From contig CAZMNY010000073.1 in the NCBI GenBank assembly GCA_964567745.1, forward strand, positions 1 through 14,489: a stretch of DNA of 14,489 nucleotides. Reading direction: 5' to 3'. The notes beneath the pieces were generated by a model. The model was not told the DNA's origin. It saw only the letters and a program-made list of their open reading frames with translations, and searched no databases. This document shows, in pieces, positions 1 to 8,216 of this stretch. Made by a program: the position numbers and the translations under genes. The DNA is from CAZMNY01 sp964567745 (GTDB lineage: Bacteria; Planctomycetota; Planctomycetia; Pirellulales; Pirellulaceae). Numbering within the stretch: position 1 is the stretch's first letter; each line of letters starts with the position of its first letter.

Positions 1-96
1 TGACAGAGTGTTGCGATCGATCGGGCTATGCGCAAAAATCGGTGGACCAGTACAGCGATGCTGGAAGTCGTTGCCAGAACTGGCGATAGAACGCGA

Positions 97-126
97 AAAG
101 GCCGTCACCCGGAGATGACGGCCTTT
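97..126 (-). terminator. Terminator hairpin downstream of the tRNA, likely bidirectional
   Basis: A perfect 11-bp stem (97-107 with 116-126) encloses an 8-nt loop. Read on the minus strand it follows the tRNA gene and ends in TTTT, as expected for an intrinsic terminator. The stem starts with AAA and ends with TTT, so on the plus strand it could also stop transcription of whatever enters from the left edge. The tail is short, so efficiency is uncertain. Confidence 0.7.
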
Positions 127-136
127 CGTATAACCC

Positions 137-162
137 GACGGTAGCGGAGTTTCGCTACCGTC
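137..162 (-). other. Perfect 10-bp hairpin between the tRNA and its terminator
   Basis: GACGGTAGCG (137-146) pairs perfectly with CGCTACCGTC (153-162) around a 6-nt loop. It lies 8 nt past the tRNA 3' end on the minus strand and has no T-run of its own. It could be a trailer structure guiding tRNA 3' processing, or the first of two tandem terminators. Confidence 0.55.
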
Positions 163-170
163 AAAACAAG

Positions 171-244
<74 letters not shown>

Positions 245-708
245 TCATTTGTGTTGATATTGTAGTCGAATCCGAAATGCTGACTAGGGGCTGTCGCGAA
301 GCGAATTGAGACTCCGCGGACCGGTCCATATTGCGTTTCGAGCGAATAACAATAGGGGCTGTCATCGAACTGTTTGGTAATTGACTTGAGTCGAGCCGCG
401 CGGAATCCCTCGACATAATCCGATTTATCCAATTCAGGCGCACCGCCTTTCCACCGGAATGAACGCAACTCTTGTCTCAGTCACGACTTCTGCTTGGCGC
501 TTGGGGCGGCCGTTGATAGACTGCCGTTAGGCTGCGTTTTCACCTCGACCCCATCGGTTTCGACAAACCTCCTTTCGACTTACTGCTTTCGACATTCGTC
601 TCTTGCTTCGAAACATCGTCGCGCGGGCACATCACATCGCCGCCGTGAATCGACACGTGGTTTCGATTCCCGCTTCCATGGAACGCTAAGTACTTGCCGG
701 AGCCGAGT
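245..708. other. Intergenic region, no gene supported
   Basis: This 464-bp stretch separates the minus-strand tRNA from the plus-strand membrane protein gene. Short open frames here have no convincing ribosome binding site or recognisable protein. Apart from the tRNA promoter, only an 11-bp direct repeat (TAGGGGCTGTC at 285-295 and 353-363) stands out. It must contain the promoter of the downstream gene, but no clear box was found. Confidence 0.6.
259..286 (-). promoter_or_regulatory. Putative sigma70 promoter of the initiator tRNA
   Basis: On the minus strand a TACAAT -10 box (259-264) lies 14 nt before the mature tRNA 5' end, and a weak TAGTCA -35 (281-286) lies 16 nt further upstream. The -10 match and position are good; the -35 is poor. 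Confidence 0.45.
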
Positions 709-2613
709 ATGACTCTCGACCCAAGACAAGGGACAAATTCGAATCCGCCGCCGCAAGGTCAGCGCGTGGCGCATCCCGAGCAGCCTGTGGCTCGACCGAT
801 TCAGCCTGTCCCGCATCCACTCCTCACCGATGCCCCAGCAAATCATCAAGCAAATCATCAAGCTTCGCCAGCACAACAGGTTGGACAGCCTGTCGGGCAA
901 CCGATTCAGGCGCCAACGCAACCTGCTCGAGCCCAGCCCGCTCAAGTTCAGCCCGCTCAAGTTCAGCCCGCTCAAGTTCAGCCCGCTCAAGTTCAGCCCG
1001 CTCAAGTTCAGCCCATTGCGCACCAACACGTTCAACAGCAACACGTGCAGCATCAACACATTCAACAGCAGCCCGTCGGACAGGCCGTCGCAGCTCAAGC
1101 ACCGGTAGGTCAGGCCGCTGTCGGTCAAGCGGTGGTCGGACAAGCGGTCGTCGGGCAAGCGATCGTTAACTCGGCCCAAGCGACCGCGTCACGACAAAGC
1201 GCGCAGACCAGGTCGACGGCGGAAGAACGTTTGCGGAACCCGGAAGAGGATGAAGAGGAGATCACCGAAAAGGCGGTGAAAGCAGCGCCGCCGTGGCTAG
1301 TCAGTTTAGTCGTTCACATGTTGATCTTGATTGTGTTGGCGTTGTTGACGATCCCCGCGCTCGCTCGCAAGAAAGTGGAGTTGGTCGTGGATTACGCTGA
1401 TGAAGAGGGTGAGCAACTAATCGACGACGCATTCGACATGCCGGCGCTTGAAAACCTCGAAGTCGAAACGCCGTTGCTTGCGGAAGACCTGGTTGAAGTG
1501 GAAGATCCCTTCGCGGCCGCGCCGACTCTCGATATCACCTTAGACGCCGCGAACGCGACCTCGGAAATCGTGGCGCCGTCGATCGGAATGGCGCTGACGG
1601 GCCGCGAAAAGGGAATGAAACAGGCGCTGTTGGCGGCTTACGGCGGCACCAAAGCGACCGAAGCGGCCGTGGCCGATGGACTCGCATGGCTCGCCAAGAA
1701 CCAGGAGAAGAGCGGATCGTGGAGTTTGGCGGGTCCCTACACGGACGGCGGTCATATCGAGAACCGAGTCGCCGCGACGGCAATGGCGATGTTGGCTTTC
1801 CAAGGCGCCGGCTACACTCACAAAAAAGGCAAGTACAAAGCGCTGATGAAGAAGGCGGTCGACTCGTTGCTGAAGATGCAAGACGCCGACGGCAACTTCT
1901 ATCAGAAGGGACCGACTCACCATCGCCTTTACAGCCAAGCTCAAGCTTCCATCGCCATCTGCGAACTCTATGGCATGACCAAAGATTCCGCGCTTCGAGA
2001 CCCAGCTCAGACGGCGCTCAACTATGCAGCTCGAGTGCAATCGCCGTTGGGCGGCTGGCGCTATTCTCCTCGTGAAGATTCCGACACTTCGGTGACCGGT
2101 TGGTTTGTGATGGCTTTTCAGAGCGGCCGCATGGCCGGGCTCGAAGTCAACACAACCACCTTGGAAAAGATCACCGAGTTCCTTAATTCCGTGCAACACG
2201 ATGGCGGCGCAACCTACGCCTACAAGCCCGACGAAGATCCCACCATTACGATGACGGCCGAGGGCTTGCTGTGCCGCCAATATCTCGGCTGGGACTATCA
2301 GGACCCGCGACTCCGACAAGGCGTCGACGAATTGGCTCTTAACCCGATCGATGCTTCAGACGAAAACGTCTACTACTGGTACTACGCCACTCAAGTCATG
2401 CACCACATGGGCGGCGACGATTGGTTCAAGTGGAACAACGTTATGCGTGACGTGTTGCCAGAGTCGCAAGTCAGACGCGGTCCGGAAAAAGGAAGTTGGA
2501 GCCCCAACAATGATTCCTGGGGCGCTCGAGGCGGCGGTCGTCTGTTTCAGACCTGCCTCAGTCTCTACAACCTCGAAGTCTACTACCGGCACTTGCCGAT
2601 CTACAAACACTAG
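709..2613 (+). CDS. Membrane-anchored prenyltransferase/squalene-oxidase-repeat protein
   Basis: The ATG at 709 is chosen because GGAG (699-702) lies 6 nt upstream; a TTG at 694 is a worse start. The 634-residue product has three parts. Residues 1 to about 190 are low complexity, rich in Q, P, V, A and H, with five exact QPAQV repeats and later VGQA repeats. A single membrane segment spans about 196-219 (WLVSLVVHMLILIVL...), after an acidic-to-basic stretch. After an acidic linker, residues about 300-634 carry alpha/alpha-barrel repeats of the terpene cyclase/prenyltransferase clan, with WLAKNQ...GSW around 327 and GGWRYSP at about 449. The DSDTSVTGW stretch (from D457) replaces the DxDD acid motif of squalene-hopene cyclases, so cyclase activity is unlikely. 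Such anchored toroid proteins are common in Planctomycetes, with no established role. The topology suggests a cytoplasmic tail and an external toroid. It appears monocistronic. Confidence 0.88.
   Translation: MTLDPRQGTNSNPPPQGQRVAHPEQPVARPIQPVPHPLLTDAPANHQANHQASPAQQVGQPVGQPIQAPTQPARAQPAQVQPAQVQPAQVQPAQVQPAQVQPIAHQHVQQQHVQHQHIQQQPVGQAVAAQAPVGQAAVGQAVVGQAVVGQAIVNSAQATASRQSAQTRSTAEERLRNPEEDEEEITEKAVKAAPPWLVSLVVHMLILIVLALLTIPALARKKVELVVDYADEEGEQLIDDAFDMPALENLEVETPLLAEDLVEVEDPFAAAPTLDITLDAANATSEIVAPSIGMALTGREKGMKQALLAAYGGTKATEAAVADGLAWLAKNQEKSGSWSLAGPYTDGGHIENRVAATAMAMLAFQGAGYTHKKGKYKALMKKAVDSLLKMQDADGNFYQKGPTHHRLYSQAQASIAICELYGMTKDSALRDPAQTALNYAARVQSPLGGWRYSPREDSDTSVTGWFVMAFQSGRMAGLEVNTTTLEKITEFLNSVQHDGGATYAYKPDEDPTITMTAEGLLCRQYLGWDYQDPRLRQGVDELALNPIDASDENVYYWYYATQVMHHMGGDDWFKWNNVMRDVLPESQVRRGPEKGSWSPNNDSWGARGGGRLFQTCLSLYNLEVYYRHLPIYKH
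934..1008 (+). repeat. Five perfect 15-bp tandem repeats inside the coding region
   Basis: The unit CAGCCCGCTCAAGTT occurs five times without a mismatch, followed by a partial copy, and encodes five QPAQV units in frame. Perfect identity of the copies suggests recent expansion. Downstream (about 1107-1162) looser repeats encode VGQAV. Confidence 0.97.
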
Positions 2614-2783
2614 CGGCCACGCGCTACTTGGCTCGAGAGAGATCGCCAGACCCCATGGGCTAGTCCTGTGTGGTGAATCAGCGCAGCTAGCCAAAATTAA
2701 CGAGTGCAAAGTGGGGAGTGCAAAATGAAAAGCAACCCACGGGCTTGCGGCTTCTTGATTTAATCGCGAGTCCACCACAAGCC

Positions 2784-2818
2784 GTCTCTCCCCCGACGCG
2801 TGAGGGTCAGGGAGAGAC
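2784..2818. repeat. REP-like palindromic element, copy 1
   Basis: GTCTCTCCC (2784-2792) pairs with GGGAGAGAC (2810-2818) around a 17-nt loop containing GTGAGGGTC. The loop resembles the reverse complement of the loop of the copy at 2987-3018, so the two look like inverted copies of one element. Confidence 0.6.
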
Positions 2819-2986
2819 CGAATCGCGCAAGTGCAAAACGCAAGTGAAAACCCCCAAACGGCACGACCCGCACTTGGCGACCACCTCCTGTATCTGGGGC
2901 TTCCAGGCACTCAGCCGCAGACAGCTGGGGACAAGCCGCGCTGGACACGACGCTTAACTGGTGGCTTTTTCGACGCGCGCGTTAGC

Positions 2987-3018
2987 CTCTCCCGAGCCCT
3001 CACCGCTTCCAGGGAGAG
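2987..3018. repeat. REP-like palindromic element, copy 2
   Basis: CTCTCCC (2987-2993) pairs with GGGAGAG (3012-3018) around an 18-nt loop containing GAGCCCTCACCGC. It shares stem and loop sequence with the inverted copy at 2784-2818. Confidence 0.58.
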
Positions 3019-3074
3019 ACATCTGAGGCGACTTGCTGTTGTCTTGAGCCGAATATTATGGCTGAGACCAAGGC

Positions 3075-3105
3075 CCGAACGAGGCAAGCCGCTCGCCCCG
3101 TTCGG
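3075..3105 (-). terminator. Possible terminator hairpin after the DUF1501 gene
   Basis: CCGAACG (3075-3081) pairs with CGTTCGG (3099-3105), extended by GGC/GCC after one mismatch. It starts 21 nt past the DUF1501 stop codon on the minus strand. No T-tract follows, so it may be an end-protecting structure rather than an intrinsic terminator. Confidence 0.4.
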
Positions 3106-3126
3106 TGAATCAGGTTGGTTAGCTGG

Positions 3127-4602
3127 TCAACTCGTCAGTTCCTTAATCACTTTGCCGCCCTGGTCGGTGAGGCGAACGTTGAGTCCTTTGAAGCGTTGGG
3201 TCAGACGCGTGTGTTCGAATCCGAATCGATCGAGCACGGTGGCGTGCAAGTCGTTCATGTGGATCGGCCTTTCGACCGGCGCCCAACCGATGTCGTCCGT
3301 CTTGCCGATGACCTGACCGCCCTTTATTCCACCGCCGGCGAGCCAGAGACTGTAGCCGAACGGATGGTGGTCGCGGCCGGTGTTCTGCTTGTTGCCGCCT
3401 CGATTCTCCGCCAGCGGCGTCCTTCCAAACTCACCCGCGCAAATCACCATCGTGTCGTCGAGCATGCCTCGTCGCTTGAGGTCTTTCAGCAGAGCGGCGA
3501 CTGGTTGGTCGAGCATGCCAGCGTTATAGGTGAGCTCGGGGGTGAGGTTGCTGTGGTGATCCCATGAGGCGTGGACGAGCGTAACGCAACGGACTCCGCG
3601 CTCGACGAGCCGTCGGGCTAACAAGCAATTCTTTGAGAACTGGCGGTAAACATTCGGACCGCCGCCGCGAAACTTATTGTTCTTCGGCTCTTTCCGCTCG
3701 ACTCCGTATTCGTCGAGCACGTTTTGCGGTTCGCTTGAAAGGTCGGTCAGTTCCGGCGCCGACATTTGCATGCGGAAGGCGAGCTCGTATGAATTGATGC
3801 GGCTGTTGATCTCGGGATCCCCCAAGTCCTCAAAACGCTTTTTGTTGAGTTTGCGAATCGCGTCGAGTCCGAGCGATTGGATTTCGCGAGTGACTCCGGC
3901 AGGACTGTTGAGGTTGAGGACCGGTTCGCCCTCGCCGCGAAAGACGACGCCCTCGTACGTTGTGGGAAAGAAACCGCTCGACCAATTGGAGACGCCGCCG
4001 CTGCTTCCGCGACCCGCTGTCAAGACAACGTAGCCTGGCAGGTTGTTCGTTTCCGCGCCCAATCCGTAAAGTAACCACGAGCCAAAACTGGGTCGGCCAA
4101 ATCGCGGTACGCCCGACGATAGCATCAGCTGGGCGGGATGGTGATTGAAAGCGTCAGTGTGCATCGAACGAATCAGAGCGATGTCGTCCGCACAGCCGCC
4201 GATATTCGGCAGCAGGTCGCTGATCTCCATCCCGCATTCGCCGTGCTTGCTAAACTTTCGCGGGCTGCCCATGAGCACAGCGGATTCTTTTTTGATGAAG
4301 GCGAAGCGAACTTTCTTCGTCAGCGACTCGGGCAAGCTTTCGCCGTGCCGCTGCTGCAGAATCGGCTTGGGATCATACAGGTCAACGTGGCTCGGCGCAC
4401 CGGCCAGCAGGATGAAAATGCAAGCCTTCGCTTTGCCCGGAAAATGCGGGGCTTTCGGCACCAGCGGATTGCTTTCGTTCTCGTCCGCGCTCGCCTGATC
4501 TCCGCTTAACAGCGAGCCCAAAGCGAGGCCGCCTAGCCCGCTGGCCGATGACGTAAAAAACTGACGACGAATCATCTCTTCAACTTGGTTTGGACTGGTC
4601 AT
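3127..4602 (-). CDS. DUF1501 family exported protein
   Basis: The 491-residue product has a Tat-like leader: RRQFF at residues 12-16, then a hydrophobic SGLGGLALGSLLSG stretch. The body has typical DUF1501 landmarks: LLAGAPSHVDLYDPKP near the N-terminus, the MHTDAFNHHPAQ region, CAGEFGRTP, and DHHPFGYSLWLAGGG near the C-terminus. DUF1501 proteins belong to the alkaline phosphatase/sulfatase-like superfamily, but their reaction is not established. The length is normal for the family. The gene lies 83 nt downstream of the cytochrome-DUF1549-DUF1553 gene on the same strand, the usual planctomycete order, so the two are probably co-transcribed and act outside the cytoplasmic membrane. The chosen ATG lacks a clear ribosome binding site; an ATG at codon 10 has GAAGAG almost abutting it, so the start is uncertain. 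Confidence 0.92.
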   Translation of the reverse strand: MTSPNQVEEMIRRQFFTSSASGLGGLALGSLLSGDQASADENESNPLVPKAPHFPGKAKACIFILLAGAPSHVDLYDPKPILQQRHGESLPESLTKKVRFAFIKKESAVLMGSPRKFSKHGECGMEISDLLPNIGGCADDIALIRSMHTDAFNHHPAQLMLSSGVPRFGRPSFGSWLLYGLGAETNNLPGYVVLTAGRGSSGGVSNWSSGFFPTTYEGVVFRGEGEPVLNLNSPAGVTREIQSLGLDAIRKLNKKRFEDLGDPEINSRINSYELAFRMQMSAPELTDLSSEPQNVLDEYGVERKEPKNNKFRGGGPNVYRQFSKNCLLARRLVERGVRCVTLVHASWDHHSNLTPELTYNAGMLDQPVAALLKDLKRRGMLDDTMVICAGEFGRTPLAENRGGNKQNTGRDHHPFGYSLWLAGGGIKGGQVIGKTDDIGWAPVERPIHMNDLHATVLDRFGFEHTRLTQRFKGLNVRLTDQGGKVIKELTS

Positions 4603-4685
4603 GACGAGTTTCGTTTATGCGAGTTGAAGGTTTCGAGTTGGATTTGGCTGACGACGCGGGGCGACCATCGAGTTGGCACGATGGC

Positions 4686-7600
4686 TTATTCCTTGGCGAC
4701 GAATTCATCGATGTTCAGCAAGATTCGCCCGACGATAACCCAGGCGGAAGTCTCGACAGCGTTTGCGTTCTTGGGCAGCCCTTGGCTGCCGGCAATTTGT
4801 GCGGCCCGTTTTTCATCAGCGGCCGAGATCTTTCGTTGCAGTTGATACGTCTCAAGCATCGTCTGCATCTCCAAGTCGCTTGGCCGGCGCGAGAGACAAA
4901 TCAGAAAAGCGCGTGCGATCCGCGTTCGAGCGGCGGCTTCATCATCTCCGTCGGCTTGAGTGTAGATCCGGCGGCCGAGCATCTGGGAGCATTCGAAGAA
5001 CACGGGATCGTTCCAAAGCGTCAGGGCCTGAAGTGGCGTATTGCTAACGGAACGACGAGCGGTGCAGGCGTTGGCGTCTGGCGAATCAAACGTCATCAAC
5101 ATCGGATAGGGCGAGGTTCGTTGGAAGAACGTATAGAGGCCGCGGCGATATTGATCTCCGCCTTTGCTCGGCGTCCAACGAGCGCTGTTCGCGTAGGTCA
5201 GTCCCGAGTATTCCGACGGCTGTTTGGGTCGCACGCTGGGGCCGCCAATCTTTGGATTCAACAAACCACTTACGGACAACGCCAGGTCTCTAACGATTTC
5301 CCCTTCCACTCGTCGGCGAGTCTGGCGGGCGAGCCATTGGTTGTCGGGGTCGCGGTCGATGAGTTCCGGGCGATGTGCAGACGATTGGCGATAGGTCGCC
5401 GAGTTGACGATGGTTCGGTGAAGTTGTTTCAAACTCCAACCGTGCTCAACAAAGTCGGCCGCCAACCAGTTGAGCAATTGCGGATGGCTCGGCAGGTCGC
5501 CTTGCGTTCCAAAATCGTCGCTCGTCGCCACGATGCCCGCGCCGAAGTATCTCTGCCAAACGCGATTGACCGTGACTCGCGCAGTGAGAGGCTGATCTTC
5601 GCCAACCAACCAGCGACCGTAATCAAGTCGATCCGGCGTTTTCGACCGCGGCTTGAGCGGAGGGAGGGCGCTGAGCGTCTTGATCGCGACGGTGTCGCCC
5701 GGGTTAAGAAAGTCTCCGCGAATATGGACTCGAGTTTCGCGTGGCTGTTTTCGCTCGTTCGTCGCCTGCGCTTTCGTCGTTGGCACCGCCGGCGCTTTCT
5801 TGGCATGCTCGGCTAGCTTTTTCTCGAGTTCGAGAAGCCCTTTGTCCGTCTTGCCGTAGTGATCTTCAATAAGGCGCTTTTGTTCGGGCGTGCGTTTTGC
5901 CGCAGCAGCGGCAAGAGCAGCGACGAGCTTGGCGTCGTTTCCTTCGAGCACCGGCGTCGACGAGTCGGTGAGCGAGAGACGGAATCGTCCGATGTTGTGC
6001 GGCGCCACTCTATCGTACGTCTGATTCAATACGATCTCGAGCGAATCATCCGCGACGACTTCAAACGGCGCGTTGGCGACGAACATGGCGACATGGCGTT
6101 TGCCGAACTGAGGTCCTACAGCCCAACCATCTTTCTTGTTGTCGTTGATAGCCAGTTTGGCGTCCCATTCCTGTTGGGCGAAACTTGACTCGGCCGATGC
6201 AAACTCGATGCGCTGCGGTTTGCCGCCCTTCCGCGAGATGACGGCTGAGAGTGTCGTCAAGACGAAGTTGCCGTTGTCGGCTCGACCAGGACCGTTCTTC
6301 ACCAAACTTTTGTCGGGCAACACTTCCAGTCGGATTGCGCCGATGCTGCGCACTGGCGAGTCGCCATGGAGAGTGTAGATGTCGGATACGAGGTTCTTGC
6401 CGGAGGCGAGATAGGAACCGTCTTTCTGCGGCTTGATTTCGGCGCCATGTTTTGAAACAGCGCTTGCGGGCTTCCATGTTGTCCACACAACGCCCTTAAA
6501 TTCCGATGTCTCGGCCCACTTGGCAGCCGCGTCAACGATGTTGCTCTTGCGATAGGATGCGATGGTGTTCTTCAGTTTGGCCTGATCGCTGTCATAGGTC
6601 GCTTTGGCTTTCCTGTACCGCTCGTTCTCCTCCGGCAACGGTGCCGAAATGTCCTGCTCGTCGATGCTGTTGAAGAACCCGTACATCGAATAGTATTCGC
6701 GCTGCGTGATCGGATCGTACTTGTGCGAGTGGCACTGAGCGCAGCCGAGGGTCAGGCCGAGCCAAATCGAAGAGACGGTGTTGGTTCGATCGACCGTCTT
6801 TTTGACTCGATCTTCCTCCTTGTCCGTTCCGCCTTCAGTGTTGTGCAATGTGTTGCGATGAAATCCTGTTGCGACTCGGTTTTCAATTGTGGCATCGGGC
6901 AGCATGTCCCCCGCGATTTGCCGAATTGTAAATTCGTCGAAAGGCATGTCGTTGTTGAGCGCATTGATGACCCACTCGCGGTACCGCCACGCGTGAGGGC
7001 GAGCTCGATCTTTCTCGTAGCCGTCGCTGTCGGCATACCTGGCTAAGTCGAGCCAATGGCGTCCCCAGCGTTCGCCGTAATGTTTCGATTTCAGAATCTG
7101 CTCGACCAAGGCTTCGTAGTCGCTCGACTTCTTACGCGACAAAAATGCCTCGGCCGTTTCGGGCGAGGGCGGCAGGCCGAGCAGATCGATGTACAGCCGC
7201 CGAATGAGCATTTCTCGCGATGCCGCTGGCGAAGGGTGGACTCCCTCATTTTCCAGCTTGGCCAGGACAAACGCATCGATTGGGTTTCGGACCCAGGCCG
7301 AGTTCTTCACTTTCGGTAGCTCGGGTTTTTCAATCGGCTTGAAAGCCCAGTGGTCAGTCGCGACGACAGCGTCTGCATCGGCTGGCCAAATGGCGCCTTG
7401 TTCGATCCACGTTCTTAGGACAGTAACTTGCGCTTTGCTGAGCGGCGTCCCTTCTCCTTCGGGCGGCATGCGATCCAAATCGGGATCGGATCCGGAGACT
7501 CGCGCCAGCAAAGTGCTCTTCGCAGCATTCTTCGGCTCGATCGTCTTGCCCGAGTCGCCACCCTCGAGAGCTCGCTCGCGAATGTCGAGCCGCAGCCCGC

Positions 7601-7961
7601 CTTCCTGTTCTTCGGGTCCGTGGCACGAGTGACATGTCGTGCGCAAGATGGGTTGCACGTCCTTGACGAAGTCGACCGTCTCGACCTTGCCCGCGGACGC
7701 TTTCCCCGACGGTTTCGGGTCCTGCCCATCAGCCGATGCGGGTAACAGCATGGCGATTGGAAACGCGTACAACGCCAACCGTCGAAAAAAGGAATGTCCC
7801 AGTTCGATCGGAAACGCGAGGGATGGCATAGGTTGCTTTGCGTGTTGCGAGGTTGCTGCGTGTTGCGAGGTTGCCGTGTGTTGCGAGGTTGCCGCGTCTT
7901 GCGAGGTTGCTGCGTCTTGCGAGGTTGGTGCGTCACCGCTCGCTGCACATGCGGGCTTCAT
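4686..7961 (-). CDS. Planctomycete cytochrome C / DUF1549 / DUF1553 protein
   Basis: This 1091-residue protein has the classic planctomycete PSCyt1-DUF1549-DUF1553 layout. A hydrophobic segment at residues 59-77 (RRLALYAFPIAMLLPASA) acts as signal or anchor. The cytochrome domain has heme motif CHSCH at 110-114 and the typical DRMPPEG loop. DUF1549 (about 215-430) includes IRRLYIDLLGLPPSP and a second CxxCH at 407-411 (CAQCH), followed by SHKYDPITQREYY. DUF1553 (about 775-1050) includes TARVTVNRVWQRYFG and WLAADFVEHGWSLKQLHR. Family members are thought to be exported redox proteins; substrates are unknown. GGAG at 7968-7971 lies 6 nt before the ATG at 7961 and supports this start, which adds a repeat-rich 44-residue tail (TSQDAA/TSQHAA units) before the signal sequence. 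A start at Met45 (7829) would give a conventional signal peptide but has a poor ribosome binding site. It is the first gene of the operon with DUF1501. Confidence 0.93.
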   Translation of the reverse strand: MKPACAASGDAPTSQDAATSQDAATSQHTATSQHAATSQHAKQPMPSLAFPIELGHSFFRRLALYAFPIAMLLPASADGQDPKPSGKASAGKVETVDFVKDVQPILRTTCHSCHGPEEQEGGLRLDIRERALEGGDSGKTIEPKNAAKSTLLARVSGSDPDLDRMPPEGEGTPLSKAQVTVLRTWIEQGAIWPADADAVVATDHWAFKPIEKPELPKVKNSAWVRNPIDAFVLAKLENEGVHPSPAASREMLIRRLYIDLLGLPPSPETAEAFLSRKKSSDYEALVEQILKSKHYGERWGRHWLDLARYADSDGYEKDRARPHAWRYREWVINALNNDMPFDEFTIRQIAGDMLPDATIENRVATGFHRNTLHNTEGGTDKEEDRVKKTVDRTNTVSSIWLGLTLGCAQCHSHKYDPITQREYYSMYGFFNSIDEQDISAPLPEENERYRKAKATYDSDQAKLKNTIASYRKSNIVDAAAKWAETSEFKGVVWTTWKPASAVSKHGAEIKPQKDGSYLASGKNLVSDIYTLHGDSPVRSIGAIRLEVLPDKSLVKNGPGRADNGNFVLTTLSAVISRKGGKPQRIEFASAESSFAQQEWDAKLAINDNKKDGWAVGPQFGKRHVAMFVANAPFEVVADDSLEIVLNQTYDRVAPHNIGRFRLSLTDSSTPVLEGNDAKLVAALAAAAAKRTPEQKRLIEDHYGKTDKGLLELEKKLAEHAKKAPAVPTTKAQATNERKQPRETRVHIRGDFLNPGDTVAIKTLSALPPLKPRSKTPDRLDYGRWLVGEDQPLTARVTVNRVWQRYFGAGIVATSDDFGTQGDLPSHPQLLNWLAADFVEHGWSLKQLHRTIVNSATYRQSSAHRPELIDRDPDNQWLARQTRRRVEGEIVRDLALSVSGLLNPKIGGPSVRPKQPSEYSGLTYANSARWTPSKGGDQYRRGLYTFFQRTSPYPMLMTFDSPDANACTARRSVSNTPLQALTLWNDPVFFECSQMLGRRIYTQADGDDEAAARTRIARAFLICLSRRPSDLEMQTMLETYQLQRKISAADEKRAAQIAGSQGLPKNANAVETSAWVIVGRILLNIDEFVAKE
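7840..7929 (-). repeat. Five 18-bp minisatellite units at the gene start
   Basis: Five units of an 18-bp repeat (plus-strand consensus GCGTGTTGCGAGGTTGCT, with 1-3 substitutions) lie head to tail. Read in the minus-strand gene they encode hexapeptides of type ATSQ(D/H)A. They lie between the start at 7961 and the alternative start at 7829, so they are either a translated tail or a repeated 5' leader. Confidence 0.92.
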
Positions 7962-8216
7962 GCGGGGCTCCGTATGACGGAATGGAAGGCGTGGTCGAAC
8001 TCAGTGGCTCGATGGTTTGGGCGGTGTCCCCGCGGCGTTTTATTTAACCACGGCCGAACCAGAGCGTCAAACTGATCGCACTCTGCCGTGCGCTTTGCGG
8101 ATGTGGTAAAACGTCGATTCCCCGCGGTGGTCGGGAGGCCAGGCGGTCGTTGGCGACCGGTCGCGAATCCGACCATTGGGTGGCGAGTCGAGTGTTTCCA
8201 AGCAGAGAGGTCATTG

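Larger units (their letters stand above)
2614..3126. other. Intergenic region with REP-like palindromes
   Basis: This 513-bp stretch lies between two convergent genes. Small open frames on both strands look non-coding: no ribosome binding sites and no recognisable protein. It contains GAGTGCAAA-type short repeats (around 2701-2730 and 2828-2850), the two palindromic elements listed separately, and a strong hairpin beside the DUF1501 gene end. Confidence 0.6.

Noticed and set aside
3..89. Open plus-strand frame from the left edge ending TAG at 87-89, just before the hairpin at 97-126
   Set aside because: It could be the 3' end of an upstream gene, given the terminator position, but 28 residues show no recognisable motif and another frame is also open.
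830..1108. Plus-strand ORF with repeated SPLKF units, and a minus-strand ORF of ERAELERAEL units
   Set aside because: Repeats of a multiple of three bases are open in several frames; only the frame at 709-2613 continues into a membrane helix and a known domain.
580..1179. 199-residue minus-strand ORF rich in LNLSGLNLSG repeats
   Set aside because: It is the antisense shadow of the 15-bp tandem repeat and overlaps the supported plus-strand gene.
4617..5816. 399-residue plus-strand ORF
   Set aside because: It is antisense to the DUF1553 region, has arginine-rich, low-quality composition and no recognisable domain.
7840..7929. CRISPR-like short repeat array
   Set aside because: The 18-bp units are directly abutting with no spacers, so this is a minisatellite.
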